Below are positions 10,329-19,858 of a DNA stretch of 64,000 nt, piece after piece. The notes beneath the pieces were generated by a model. It saw only the letters and a program-made list of their open reading frames with translations. It was not told where the DNA came from and did not search any database. This stretch comes from UBA1479 sp048263775 (GTDB lineage Bacteria > Pseudomonadota > Alphaproteobacteria > Rhodospirillales > Casp-alpha2), in assembly GCA_048263775.1 (NCBI GenBank), contig JBLXDU010000004.1:124001-188000 (forward strand), read 5' to 3'. Each line of letters starts with the position of its first letter. Positions within the stretch are counted from its first letter, which is position 1. The position numbers and the translations under genes were made by a program.

Positions 10329-12287
10329 ATGGATTTAGCCTTGTTCAAATTGCCCACCCGCCGCATTCCACCGAGAGGATGGATCGTCTACGGCCACGAC
10401 ATCTTCATGGCCGGACTGTCCTTTCCGCTGGCGCTTTACCTGCGCCTGGGCGATGCCATCTGGGCACAGCCGGCCGACGTGATGCTGATTGCCGGTGGTT
10501 TTTTCACCCTTGCGGCGGCCGTTGTTTTCTATGTCGCGGGCCTCTACCGCGGGGTCTGGCGCTATGCCTCCATCAACGACCTGTTGACGATCACCAAAGC
10601 GGTCAGCCTCGCGGTTCTGATCTTCCTTCTCGCCATGTTCATCTGGGTCCGGCTGGAAGATTTCCCCCGCTCGGTATTCGCCATCCAATGGATTTTGTTG
10701 ATCGGCATGTTGGGCGGTCCCCGCTTCGTCCACCGGATCCTTAAGGACAGAGCCGCGTCGGTTCCGTCACAGAACACCAAGGAAGGGCGGATTCCCGTGC
10801 TTCTGGCCGGGGCCGGCGACGAGGCTGAATTGTTCATCCGCGCGCTCGCCGCGACGGATCAGCCCGAATACCGGGTCGTCGGCCTGCTGTCCGAACGACC
10901 GGGCCGTGTCGGCCAGTATATCCGAGGCATCGAGGTCGTCGGAACCGTGCATAATCTGGCCACCGCCACAACCCGCTTCTCCGGAACGCCGGACCAGCCA
11001 CGCCGGGTCGTGCTGACCCGTCCGTCCATGGACGGCTCGGTCGTGCGTGAATTGCTGTCCGAGGCCGACCGGCTGGGTTTAAGTCTGGCCCGCCTGCCCA
11101 AGATGACCGATTTCAAGGACGGCATCACCGACAAGATGGACCTGCGTCCCATCGCCGTCGAAGACCTGTTAGGCCGGCCGCAGACGCCTTTGGACCGCGA
11201 CGCCATGGCCGGCCTGATTGAGGGCCGCCGCGTGATGATCACCGGTGCTGGCGGGTCCATTGGATCGGAGCTGGCCCGGCAGGTCTGCCAGTTCAGGCCG
11301 AAAAGCATCGTGCTGTTGGACCTGTCCGAATTCGCGCTGTACGAGATCGACATGGAGCTTTCGCTCAGCTTTCCGGCTATTCCGCGCCGCGCGGTGATGG
11401 CCGATGTGCGCAATGCGGACCAAATGGCCCGTATCTTCACAGACGTCGCCCCGGAACTGGTGTTCCACGCCGCGGCGCGCAAGCATGTGCCTCTGGTCGA
11501 AAACAATATGGCCGAGGGTCTGGACACCAATGCCATCGGCACGCTTTGCGTCGCCCGGGCCGCGCGCGACGCCGGGGCCGCCGCCATGGTCATGATCTCC
11601 ACGGACAAGGCCGTCAACCCGACCAGCGTCATGGGCGTCAGCAAGCGGCTGGCGGAAATCGCCTGTCAGGCCATGGACGTGGAAAGCCGCCGCAACAGCC
11701 AGGGAACCCGGTTCGTCACCGTGCGCTTCGGCAACGTGCTGGGCTCCACGGGATCGGTCGTACCATTGTTCCAGAAACAATTGGCCTTGGGCGGGCCCCT
11801 GACCGTCACCGACCCCGAGATGACCCGCTATTTCATGACCATCCGCGAGGCGGTGGAACTGGTCCTGTCCGCCTCGGCGTTGGGCGTGAAAAGCGACGCC
11901 GACGGCCGCATCTTCGTGCTCGACATGGGCAAACCGGTAAAGATCGTCGATCTCGCGCGCCAGATGATCCGCCTGGCCGGGCTGGTTCCCGACCAGGATG
12001 TGAAGATCGAATTCACCGGCATCCGCCCGGGCGAGAAACTGTACGAGGAAATCTTCCACGGCGACGAAGCGCCGGTACCGACGGTGCAGCCGGGCGTGTT
12101 GCTGGCGACACCCCGTCTGATCACCCTGGAAGAGGTCGAGGCCGCCTTCCGGCGCCTTGCCGATGCCTGCCGCCAGGGCGATCTCAGCGCCGCCGCCGAT
12201 GTCGTCGGCGCCCTGGTGCCCGAATTCACCGGCACCATCGCCGCCCCTCCCCATATCCCCCAGGAAAAGAGAGTCGAACAAGCATGA
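10329..12287 (+). CDS. Membrane-anchored UDP-HexNAc 4,6-dehydratase (WbpM/CapD family)
   Basis: 652-residue polysaccharide-biosynthesis dehydratase making a UDP-4-keto-6-deoxy-HexNAc, precursor of sugars such as FucNAc or QuiNAc. Four hydrophobic segments lie at about 20-40, 52-72, 88-108 and 118-136. A degenerate Rossmann domain covers about 155-250, and the catalytic SDR domain begins with TGAGGSIGSEL (305-315). Instead of the usual Ser-Tyr-Lys triad it has Ser424, Met435 and Lys439, the SMK arrangement described for WbpM. Length fits the long membrane form (about 600-660) rather than the short soluble FlaA1 form. Its stop overlaps the purH ATG, an unusual partner for a sugar gene. Confidence 0.93.
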   Translation: MDLALFKLPTRRIPPRGWIVYGHDIFMAGLSFPLALYLRLGDAIWAQPADVMLIAGGFFTLAAAVVFYVAGLYRGVWRYASINDLLTITKAVSLAVLIFLLAMFIWVRLEDFPRSVFAIQWILLIGMLGGPRFVHRILKDRAASVPSQNTKEGRIPVLLAGAGDEAELFIRALAATDQPEYRVVGLLSERPGRVGQYIRGIEVVGTVHNLATATTRFSGTPDQPRRVVLTRPSMDGSVVRELLSEADRLGLSLARLPKMTDFKDGITDKMDLRPIAVEDLLGRPQTPLDRDAMAGLIEGRRVMITGAGGSIGSELARQVCQFRPKSIVLLDLSEFALYEIDMELSLSFPAIPRRAVMADVRNADQMARIFTDVAPELVFHAAARKHVPLVENNMAEGLDTNAIGTLCVARAARDAGAAAMVMISTDKAVNPTSVMGVSKRLAEIACQAMDVESRRNSQGTRFVTVRFGNVLGSTGSVVPLFQKQLALGGPLTVTDPEMTRYFMTIREAVELVLSASALGVKSDADGRIFVLDMGKPVKIVDLARQMIRLAGLVPDQDVKIEFTGIRPGEKLYEEIFHGDEAPVPTVQPGVLLATPRLITLEEVEAAFRRLADACRQGDLSAAADVVGALVPEFTGTIAAPPHIPQEKRVEQA

Positions 12288-13855
12288 CCGAGCCGATCCG
12301 CCGCGCCCTGATATCCGTTTCCGATAAAACCGGACTGGCCGAGTTGGGCGCCTTCCTGACCGCCCAAGGCGTCGAGATTCTGTCCACGGGCGGGTCCGCC
12401 AAACTGCTGCAGGATGCGGGCGTGCCGGTCATCGAGGTATCCGACTTCACCGGCTTTCCCGAAATCATGGACGGCCGGGTCAAGACCCTGCAACCCATGA
12501 TCCACGGCGGTCTGTTGGCCGTGCGCGCCAATGCGGAACATCAGCAGGCCATGGAAACCCACGGCATCAAGCCGATCGACCTGTTGGTCGTGAACCTCTA
12601 TCCGTTCGAGGCGACGGTGGCCAAGGGCGCCGAATTCGACGACTGCATCGAAAACATCGACATCGGCGGCCCGGCCCTGATCCGCGCCGCCGCCAAAAAC
12701 CACGGTGACGGCACCGTGGTCGGCGATGCCGGCGACTACGGCAAGCTGATGGAAGAGATGGCCGCCAACAAGGGGGCGACCACGGCGGAATTCCGCAGGC
12801 ATCTGGCCGCCACGGCTTACGGGCGCACGGCCGCCTATGACGCGGCGATTTCCGGCTGGTTCGCGGGCCAATTGGGCGACACCTTCCCGACCCGCCTGAC
12901 TTTCGCCGGGGAACGGCGCCAGATTTTGCGCTATGGCGAGAATCCCCACCAGACGGCGGCGTTCTATGCCGGCGGTCCGGCCCGGCCCGGCGTCGCCACG
13001 GCGGAACAACTGCAGGGCAAGGAACTCAGCTTCAACAATCTGAACGACACCGATGCGGCTTTTGAGTTGGTCGCCGAATTTTCCGACAAACCCGCCTGCG
13101 TCATCGTCAAACATGCCAACCCCTGCGGCGTGGCCCTGGGCGGCGACCTGTTCGATGCCTATCAGCGGGCCCTGGCCTGCGATACGGAAAGTGCCTTCGG
13201 CGGCATCATCGCCGTCAACCGGGCACTGGACGCCAAGACGGCGGAAGCCGTGGCCGAGCTGTTCGCCGAGGTCGTCATCGCACCGGCCATCGACGACGGC
13301 GCCAAAGCCGTGCTGGCGGCCAAGAAAAATCTGCGCGTGCTGGTCACCGGCGCCCTGCCAGATCCCACCGCATCCGGCATGACCGTACGCTCCCTAGCCG
13401 GCGGATACCTGCTGCAGGGCCGCGACGCCGGCCTCGTCGGCGATCTCAAGGTTGTGACCAAGCGGGCACCTAGTACAGCGGAAATGACCGATCTGACCTT
13501 CGCCTTCACCGTCGCCAAGCATGTGAAGTCCAACGCCATCGTCTATGCCAAGGGTGGAGCGACCGTGGGCGTGGGCGCCGGGCAGATGAGCCGCGTCAAT
13601 TCATCGCGCATCGCCGCCTGGAAGGCCCAGGACGCAGCCCGGGTCGCCGGTGACGCCGAAAGCTGGGCCATTGGCTCCGTCGTCGCCTCGGACGCCTTCT
13701 TTCCCTTTGCCGACGGCCTGATGGCGGCGGCAGACGCGGGGGCCACGGCGATCATCCAGCCCGGCGGCAGTGTGCGCGACGACGAGGTCATTGCCGCCGC
13801 CGACGAACGCGGCCTGGCCATGGTGTTCACCGGGATGCGGCATTTCCGCCACTGA
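12284..13855 (+). CDS. purH: Bifunctional AICAR transformylase / IMP cyclohydrolase
   Basis: Catalyses the last two steps of de novo purine synthesis: formylation of AICAR with 10-formyl-THF, then ring closure to IMP. 523 residues, full length. The N-terminal MGS-like cyclohydrolase domain has STGGSAKLLQDAG and IMDGRVKTLQP (about 34-71); the transformylase half has RYGENPHQ (216-223), LSFNNLNDTDAA and the catalytic KHANPCG with Lys276-His277. I chose ATG at 12284, which makes an ATGA overlap with the dehydratase stop and follows AAAAGAGAG; the frame is open further upstream only because it runs in a shadow of the dehydratase gene. A strong terminator follows about 75 bases after the stop. Confidence 0.97.
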   Translation: MTEPIRRALISVSDKTGLAELGAFLTAQGVEILSTGGSAKLLQDAGVPVIEVSDFTGFPEIMDGRVKTLQPMIHGGLLAVRANAEHQQAMETHGIKPIDLLVVNLYPFEATVAKGAEFDDCIENIDIGGPALIRAAAKNHGDGTVVGDAGDYGKLMEEMAANKGATTAEFRRHLAATAYGRTAAYDAAISGWFAGQLGDTFPTRLTFAGERRQILRYGENPHQTAAFYAGGPARPGVATAEQLQGKELSFNNLNDTDAAFELVAEFSDKPACVIVKHANPCGVALGGDLFDAYQRALACDTESAFGGIIAVNRALDAKTAEAVAELFAEVVIAPAIDDGAKAVLAAKKNLRVLVTGALPDPTASGMTVRSLAGGYLLQGRDAGLVGDLKVVTKRAPSTAEMTDLTFAFTVAKHVKSNAIVYAKGGATVGVGAGQMSRVNSSRIAAWKAQDAARVAGDAESWAIGSVVASDAFFPFADGLMAAADAGATAIIQPGGSVRDDEVIAAADERGLAMVFTGMRHFRH

Positions 13856-13930
13856 TCATTTCAAAAACAACCCGTCGCAAAACCTGAGAGGCCCACCGGG
13901 CCCCATCGAAGTTGTTTTGCGCGAAACGAC

Positions 13931-13960
13931 AAAGGGCCGCTTATGCGGCCCTTTTCTTTT
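13931..13960 (+). terminator. Intrinsic terminator after purH
   Basis: A perfect 10-base-pair stem, AAAGGGCCGC (13931-13940) and GCGGCCCTTT (13945-13954), with a TTAT loop and a T-rich tail TCTTTT (13955-13960). It ends the transcript carrying the polysaccharide genes and purH. Because the stem has A-rich and T-rich flanks it could also act on the opposite strand, for the convergent GmhA-like gene whose stop is at 13978. Confidence 0.9.
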
Positions 13961-13977
13961 AGTTCAAAAGGTTATGG

Positions 13978-14598
13978 TCAGAACTTGCGGTCACGGATCA
14001 ATTCGGCCGTCATGTGATCTTGGCGGATGAACTGGGCCAGGATATGCATAAGCGCCTGATGGGTGTCTTCGACGACGCCGTAATTGTCGCCGGTCACGTG
14101 CAGGTTGACGTCCGCAAGTCCTTGCGTGCGTCCGCCCGCGAACCCGGTCATGGCGATCACCGCTAGGTCGTTGGCCTTGGCCCATTCGCAGGCCCGCACC
14201 ACGTTTTCCGAATCGCCCGACGACGAGACCGAGATCAAAACGTCACCCGGATCGGCCAGGGTGCGCAGTTGATAGACGAAAACCTCGTCGTAGGAGATGT
14301 CGTTGGCGACGGCGGTGATGGTTTCGATGGTCGCCGACAGCGAAACAACCCGGGGGCGCAGGCCCGTGTCCGTCTGGATGCACTTCAAGTGATCGCAGAC
14401 CAGATGGTTGGAGATCGCGGCCGAGCCGCCGTTGCCGCAGACATAAATGGTCTTGCGCGCCGCGTAAGCGCCGGCCAGCACGGCCCCGGCCTTGGCCAGC
14501 GCCACGCGGTCAACCGAGGCCTGGGCGACCTGGGAAGCCTGGAAATAGGCCTCGGCGAAGGCGGCGATATCGGTGAACTTTTCGTCGGGGAAAGTCAT
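13978..14598 (-). CDS. SIS-domain protein, phosphoheptose isomerase (GmhA)-like
   Basis: 206-residue single SIS-domain protein. CGNGGSAAISNH (about 53-64) is the phosphosugar-binding loop and SVSSSGDSENVV the second phosphate loop; the C-terminal helix has EDTHQALMHILAQ. GmhA converts sedoheptulose-7-phosphate to heptose-7-phosphate using zinc held by residues that include an H-x3-E pair in helix 1; here that pair reads H-x3-D (NHLVCD), so metal binding may be altered or the substrate may differ. No hldE/hddA-type heptose gene is beside it. DiaA-like or another sugar-phosphate isomerase role is possible. It is transcribed in the same direction as, and just downstream of, the glutamate dehydrogenase gene's reading direction reversed order: its start lies 117 bases from that gene's stop. 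Confidence 0.78.
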   Translation of the reverse strand: MTFPDEKFTDIAAFAEAYFQASQVAQASVDRVALAKAGAVLAGAYAARKTIYVCGNGGSAAISNHLVCDHLKCIQTDTGLRPRVVSLSATIETITAVANDISYDEVFVYQLRTLADPGDVLISVSSSGDSENVVRACEWAKANDLAVIAMTGFAGGRTQGLADVNLHVTGDNYGVVEDTHQALMHILAQFIRQDHMTAELIRDRKF

Positions 14599-14715
14599 GC
14601 GGGACTGTCCCCTAATAAGGGCGGAATTTCAACGACGAAAACACCAAATGTTGCGGGCTCATAAGGTCAAACAAAGAGTTTTGATTTGTAGAGTCCCGGA
14701 AATTCGCATCGAACG

Positions 14716-17700
14716 TTATGCCTGAGCATCCGCCAGCGCGCGCAATTGGCGCGAGGCGACGGCGACCATGGACAGGTCATTGACCTCCGTCGTCCAGAGT
14801 TCGTTCAACAGCACCTCGGTCTGATCGACGGCGGCCTGGTTGCGCACGACCCAGGCGGCGATCGCCTTGTCCGTGTCCTTGCCCGCCTTGCCGAGATGGT
14901 CGAGGGCGTTGGAGGCCAGGGCCAGCTGATGGGAATAGACTTCCTCGACCAGGGCGGCGACGGCCAGCTGCTGCCAATGGTCTTCCGATTCCAGGTTGGA
15001 GGCGGCGGCCCTGAGACGGCCCAGACGGAACCGGGTGCCAAGCGCGAAGTAGACTTTGGCGACCTCGCGCACGTCCATCTTGCGCCGATTGGCAAGGCCG
15101 ACGATGTCCGGCGCCGAATACAGGTTCACCAGATGCGCCACCTTATGCGCCAGGGCCGGCGGCACGCCGTCGTCAAGATAGGGCTTGGCCCGGTTTTTCA
15201 TGTCGGCGATGTAATGCTTGGGCACCACGGCCGAGACATGGTCGGCCAGTTCCGCCATGCCGGCGCCGAATTCAGCGACATGAGCGCCGATGTCGAGCCC
15301 CTTCTTGCCATTGCGCAGGAACCACAAGGTCACCCATTCCAAAAGCCGATTGAGATCGGCCAGCATGGAGGTCTGGGCCCGGGTCGGCACCTTGTTGTCC
15401 AGGGCTTCGATCTCGGCCCAGATCGTGCGGGCGCGCAGAACCTCACGGGCGATGGTATAAGCGCGGGCGATTTCCGCCGGCTGGCGGCCCGTCTTTTCCA
15501 TGAATTCGGTGACGAAGGTATCGCCGACCCGGTTGACCATGGAGTTGGTGACCCGGGTCGCGATGATTTCGCGTTTGAGCCGATGGGCCTTCATTTCCGG
15601 CAGGTATTTCTGGCGCAGATCCGAGGGGAAATACTGCACGATCTCGTCCAACAGGAAGGGATCGTCCGGCAGATCGCTTTTCAACAGCTCGTCATAAAGC
15701 CAGTTCTTGGCATAGGCGATCAGCACCGAGAGTTCCGGGCGGAATAGACCCTTGTGCTGTGCCGCGCGCTCAGACAATTGTTCGTCATCGGGCAGGAATT
15801 CGACGGCGCGCTCCAACAGCCCCCGCTTTTCCAGAAGCCGCATGAGCCGGATCTGGTTGTCCAGGGTATGCGCCCCCTTGGCCTGGATCGAGGAAATCGC
15901 CTGGGTTTGATTGTAGTTGTGCTTCAGCACCAGTTCGCCGACTTCGTCGGTCATCTTGGCGAGAAGCTTGTTGCGCTGGGCCTCGGTCAGCCCACCCTTG
16001 GCCATCACGGCGCCCAGCAAGATCTTGATGTTGACCTCATGGTCCGAACAATCGACACCGGCGGAATTGTCGATGGAATCCGTGTTCAGGCGCCCGCCCT
16101 TCATGGCGTATTCGATGCGGCCCTTTTGCGTCGCACCCAGGTTCGCACCCTCACCGACGACCTTGGCCTGGACCTCCTGGCCGTTGATGCGGATGGCGTC
16201 GTTGGCGCGGTCGCCCACATCAGCGCTGGATTCCGTCTGCGCCTTGATATAGGTGCCGATGCCGCCAAACCACAGCAGGTCGACGGGGGCGCGCAGCATG
16301 GCCTGGATCAGATCGTTGGGGGATACCGTGTCCTTGGTCAGCCCGAAGCAGGCGCGGGCTTCCGGCGACAGTTTGATGCTCTTGGCGCTGCGCTCGAAAA
16401 TGCCGCCGCCCTTGGATATCGTCTTGGTGTCGTAGTCGGACCAGCTTGAGCGCCCCAGGTTGAACAGGCGCACACGCTCGGCGAAGCTCTTGGCCGGATC
16501 CGGGTTGGGGTCGACGAAGATGTGCATGTGGTTGAAAGCACCCTGGAGCTTGATGTGCTTGGACAGCATCATGCCGTTGCCGAACACGTCCCCCGACATG
16601 TCACCGACGCCGACCACGGTGAAGTCTTCATTCTGGATGTCCGTGCCGATCTCGCGGAAATGGCGTTTGACCGATTCCCAGGCCCCCTTGGCGGTGATGC
16701 CCATGCCCTTGTGGTCATAGCCGACCGAGCCGCCGGAGGCGAAGGCATCGCCCAACCAATGGCCGTAATCCATCGACACGCCGTTGGCGATGTCGGAAAA
16801 CGTCGCCGTGCCCTTGTCGGCCGCAACCACCAGATAGGGATCATCGTCGTCCCAGCGATAAACGCTTTTCGGCGGCACCACGCGCGTCCCCTTCAGATTA
16901 TCGGTGACATCCAGCAGGCCGCGGATCAGCGTCTTGTAGCATTCGATGCCTTCAGCCATGAAGGCGTCGCGCCCACCGTCCGTGGGCGGGCGCTTGACCA
17001 CGAAACCGCCCTTGGAGCCGACCGGCACGATGACTGCGTTCTTGACCTGCTGTGCCTTGACCAGGCCCAGGATTTCCGTGCGGAAGTCTTCCGGCCGGTC
17101 GGACCAGCGCAGACCGCCGCGGGCGACGAAGCCGAACCGCAGGTGCACGCCCTCGACCCGCGGGCTGTAGACGAAAATCTCGCGCAGCGGCCGGGGCTTG
17201 GGCAGGTCGTCGATCAGCCGCGAATTGAACTTGAATGAAACATAGGGCTTGTATCCGCCGTCGGCCGCCGGCTGGAAAAAATTGGTGCGCAGCGTCGCAT
17301 CGACCAGATTGATGAAGCGGGTCAGGATGCGATCTTCATCGGCGCTGGTCACGGCCTCGAGCGCGTCGCGCATCTTGCCGTGCAGGGCCGCCGCCTTCTT
17401 GTCCCGTTCCGCCGCCGGCTGCTTCGAGACCGCCATGCGGACCATGAACAGCTGCACGATCATGTTGGCCAGGCCCAGATGCTTGGCCAAGGTCTGTTCC
17501 ATGTAGGTCTGGGAATAGGGAATGCCCATCTGGCGCAAACAGCGGCAGTAGGCGCGCAGGATCAGGACCTCGCGCCAGTCCAGGCCGCCACGGGCGACCA
17601 GGGCGTTGAAGCCGTCGCTTTCGATTTCGCCGCGCCAAACGCGGGCAAAGGCGTCTTCGAATTTTTCCTTGATGGCCGGGATATCGACGTCGCCGCCATC

Positions 17701-19581
17701 GCGGGTTTCCAGGCCGAAGTCGTGAATCATCAGGGTCTTCACGCCGCCGCCGTTGCCGTCGTCGCAGGAAACCTCATGGGGGTTTTCGTCGATCACCCGG
17801 AAGCCCATATGTTCGAACACGGGCAGGGCATCCGACAGAGGTACCGCCGTGTCCGGATGATAGACCTTGAAGCGGACCTGATTGCCGGGCGCCCCTTCGG
17901 GCCGATACAGGTGCAGGCCGATCCGCTCTGCGGTCAGCGATTCCTCGATCACCTCGATATCGGTGACCGCGTCCTCGGCGCTGTATTGGGCCGTATAGCC
18001 CGGGCCGAAGGCATTCTGGAAGCGGCGGGTCAGGCGCAGGCCTTCCGTTTCACCGGCGGCCTTGGTGAGCGCCTCCGCCAGGTCGTCGGCCCAGGTCCGC
18101 GCGGCCCGGGTCAGCTTGTTTTCCAGGCCCTTCGCGTAATAGGCCGGAAGCTTACCCGGCTCCGTCGCGATGATCAGATAGACCCGCGCCAGGGGCGCAT
18201 CACCCAAGGTGGTCGAGAAGTTGGAGACCCGGCCGTTCAGCGCCTCGCACAGGATGTCCTGCATGCGTTCGCGCATGTTCATGGTATAGCGGTCGCGCGG
18301 CACATAGATCATGCAGGACACGAAACGCCCGAAATTATCCTGGCGCATAAACAGGGCGACGCGCTGACGATCCTGCAGATGCAGGATGCCCATGGCGGTA
18401 TCCAGCAGCTGTTCCTCGGAAATCTGGAACAGTTCGTCGCGCGGATAGGTTTCCAGGATGTTGGTCATCGCCTTGCCGTCGTGGCTGCCGGGCTGCAGGC
18501 CGGCGCGGTCGAGCACCTGCTGCAGGCGGCGGCGCAGCAGCGGGATGTCGCGCGGGCTGCGGTTATAGGCGGCGGAAGTGAACAGGCCGACGAAGATGCG
18601 CAACCCCGTCACCTTGCCCGTCTTGTCGAAGCTTTTGATGCCGATGGCGTCCATGTGCACGGGCCGGTGCACGGAGGACCGCTGGTTCGATTTGGTGACG
18701 ACGATCAGGCCCGGGTCGGAGATGAAGGCGCGGACTTCGGGCGGAATCTTGGAGCTGTCCGCCGCATAGGTCAGCACCGACATGTCGAGGTCGCGCAGGA
18801 TGCCGAGCGCCGATTTCTTATCGACGGCGACCGATGTCTTGGGGCCAGAGCCGGAAATCTTGTAATCGCGGGAGCCCAGGAAGGTGAAGTTGTTGTCGTG
18901 GATCCAGCGCAGGAACTCGCGCACCTCGTTGGCTTCCTCAAGCGGCGCCGGGCCCGAGGTATGGCGGAAATCGTCGATGATCCGGGCCATGCGTTCGCGC
19001 ATCGGCCGCCAATCCTGAACGGCCAGGCGCACGTCCTCGAGAACCTTGAGCACGCCCTTTTCGATATCCCGCTGGCCCTCGGGCGTTTCCTCATCGACCT
19101 CGATATGCATCCAGGATTCCAGGCGCGCGCCGTCTTCGGGCTCGCCGGGGTCGAGGATGCGCTGCAGGCGGCCCAAGGCGTCGCGCTTGACCTTGAGGAT
19201 CGGATGCACCACCAGATGCACGGTCAGGCCGCGACGGTTCATTTCCGACGATACGGAATCCACCAGAAACGGCATGTCCTCGGTAACGATGTCGACGACG
19301 GTGCGGTTGGCCGTCCAGCCGTCCTTCTTGATGTCGGGCTTGTAGGCACGCACCGACGGCTTGCCCGGCTTGTGCTGGGCCGCGGTCTTCCAATGGCTTT
19401 TGGCGATCCCGGCGAGGGTTTCCGCGTCACGGGCGTGGATGTCCATGGGCGGCATATGGGCGAAATACTGGTCGGCGTAATGAACCAGGGTCGTCGCCTT
19501 GGCGCCCTTGGCGCTGCCCCGCATCAGCTTCGACACCTGCTTCAGCAGCGCGTCGGTCTTCAAATCCCGTTTGATTGGCAT
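14716..19581 (-). CDS. NAD-specific glutamate dehydrogenase, large (about 180 kDa) class
   Basis: Oxidatively deaminates glutamate to 2-oxoglutarate and ammonia with NAD+, mainly catabolic. 1,621 residues matches the GDH-180 class known from Pseudomonas, Caulobacter and Streptomyces. The long N-terminal part (about 1-700) contains ACT-like regulatory segments; the catalytic core in the middle has GGLRWSDRPEDFRTE, VPVGSKGGFVVKR with the substrate lysine, VVAADKGTATFSDIAN, GVGDMSGDVFGNGM and GGGIFERSAKSI. A helical C-terminal domain follows. The start ATG at 19581 is preceded on its strand by a strong GGGAGGGG ribosome-binding site. Together with glnK-amtB elsewhere in the window it suggests a cell equipped both to assimilate ammonium and to burn glutamate. 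Confidence 0.96.
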   Translation of the reverse strand: MPIKRDLKTDALLKQVSKLMRGSAKGAKATTLVHYADQYFAHMPPMDIHARDAETLAGIAKSHWKTAAQHKPGKPSVRAYKPDIKKDGWTANRTVVDIVTEDMPFLVDSVSSEMNRRGLTVHLVVHPILKVKRDALGRLQRILDPGEPEDGARLESWMHIEVDEETPEGQRDIEKGVLKVLEDVRLAVQDWRPMRERMARIIDDFRHTSGPAPLEEANEVREFLRWIHDNNFTFLGSRDYKISGSGPKTSVAVDKKSALGILRDLDMSVLTYAADSSKIPPEVRAFISDPGLIVVTKSNQRSSVHRPVHMDAIGIKSFDKTGKVTGLRIFVGLFTSAAYNRSPRDIPLLRRRLQQVLDRAGLQPGSHDGKAMTNILETYPRDELFQISEEQLLDTAMGILHLQDRQRVALFMRQDNFGRFVSCMIYVPRDRYTMNMRERMQDILCEALNGRVSNFSTTLGDAPLARVYLIIATEPGKLPAYYAKGLENKLTRAARTWADDLAEALTKAAGETEGLRLTRRFQNAFGPGYTAQYSAEDAVTDIEVIEESLTAERIGLHLYRPEGAPGNQVRFKVYHPDTAVPLSDALPVFEHMGFRVIDENPHEVSCDDGNGGGVKTLMIHDFGLETRDGGDVDIPAIKEKFEDAFARVWRGEIESDGFNALVARGGLDWREVLILRAYCRCLRQMGIPYSQTYMEQTLAKHLGLANMIVQLFMVRMAVSKQPAAERDKKAAALHGKMRDALEAVTSADEDRILTRFINLVDATLRTNFFQPAADGGYKPYVSFKFNSRLIDDLPKPRPLREIFVYSPRVEGVHLRFGFVARGGLRWSDRPEDFRTEILGLVKAQQVKNAVIVPVGSKGGFVVKRPPTDGGRDAFMAEGIECYKTLIRGLLDVTDNLKGTRVVPPKSVYRWDDDDPYLVVAADKGTATFSDIANGVSMDYGHWLGDAFASGGSVGYDHKGMGITAKGAWESVKRHFREIGTDIQNEDFTVVGVGDMSGDVFGNGMMLSKHIKLQGAFNHMHIFVDPNPDPAKSFAERVRLFNLGRSSWSDYDTKTISKGGGIFERSAKSIKLSPEARACFGLTKDTVSPNDLIQAMLRAPVDLLWFGGIGTYIKAQTESSADVGDRANDAIRINGQEVQAKVVGEGANLGATQKGRIEYAMKGGRLNTDSIDNSAGVDCSDHEVNIKILLGAVMAKGGLTEAQRNKLLAKMTDEVGELVLKHNYNQTQAISSIQAKGAHTLDNQIRLMRLLEKRGLLERAVEFLPDDEQLSERAAQHKGLFRPELSVLIAYAKNWLYDELLKSDLPDDPFLLDEIVQYFPSDLRQKYLPEMKAHRLKREIIATRVTNSMVNRVGDTFVTEFMEKTGRQPAEIARAYTIAREVLRARTIWAEIEALDNKVPTRAQTSMLADLNRLLEWVTLWFLRNGKKGLDIGAHVAEFGAGMAELADHVSAVVPKHYIADMKNRAKPYLDDGVPPALAHKVAHLVNLYSAPDIVGLANRRKMDVREVAKVYFALGTRFRLGRLRAAASNLESEDHWQQLAVAALVEEVYSHQLALASNALDHLGKAGKDTDKAIAAWVVRNQAAVDQTEVLLNELWTTEVNDLSMVAVASRQLRALADAQA

Positions 19582-19858
19582 AGACCCCTCCCAGAAAGCG
19601 CGACCCCCGGTTTTTTTTGAGGGGGCGGCGCGGTGACCTGCCGTGGTCGCCGACCCGCCCGCAGCCGCAATTCCGCCGGGCGCACCGGATCAACGGATAA
19701 CAGCCTATAAACAATGGTTTGTTATGAAAAGCTAAAGTTTGGTGGCTGGTTCGGAAAGAGGGCAGCAGTCCGGCCCCTTTTCGAACTGGGGAAATTAGCC
19801 CATAAGACGGTCAAGCTCGCCACAATGCCCGACACGACATCAACGGAAGGAGAATGCC
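19582..19858. promoter_or_regulatory. Divergent intergenic region between glutamate dehydrogenase and GT-C-like gene
   Basis: 277 bases that must hold the promoters of both divergent genes. On the minus strand GGGAGGGG lies just before the dehydrogenase ATG. A hairpin CCCCC-GGTTTTTTTTGA-GGGGG (about 19607-19628) and an AT-rich patch with the inverted repeat AACAA-TGGT-TTGTT (19710-19723) are visible. On the plus strand AAGGAGA (19846-19852) is the ribosome site of the next gene. No promoter can be named with confidence. Confidence 0.4.

Noticed and set aside
17380..19620. 746-codon open frame on the plus strand opposite the glutamate dehydrogenase
   Set aside because: Mirror of conserved coding sequence, no motifs and no ribosome site.
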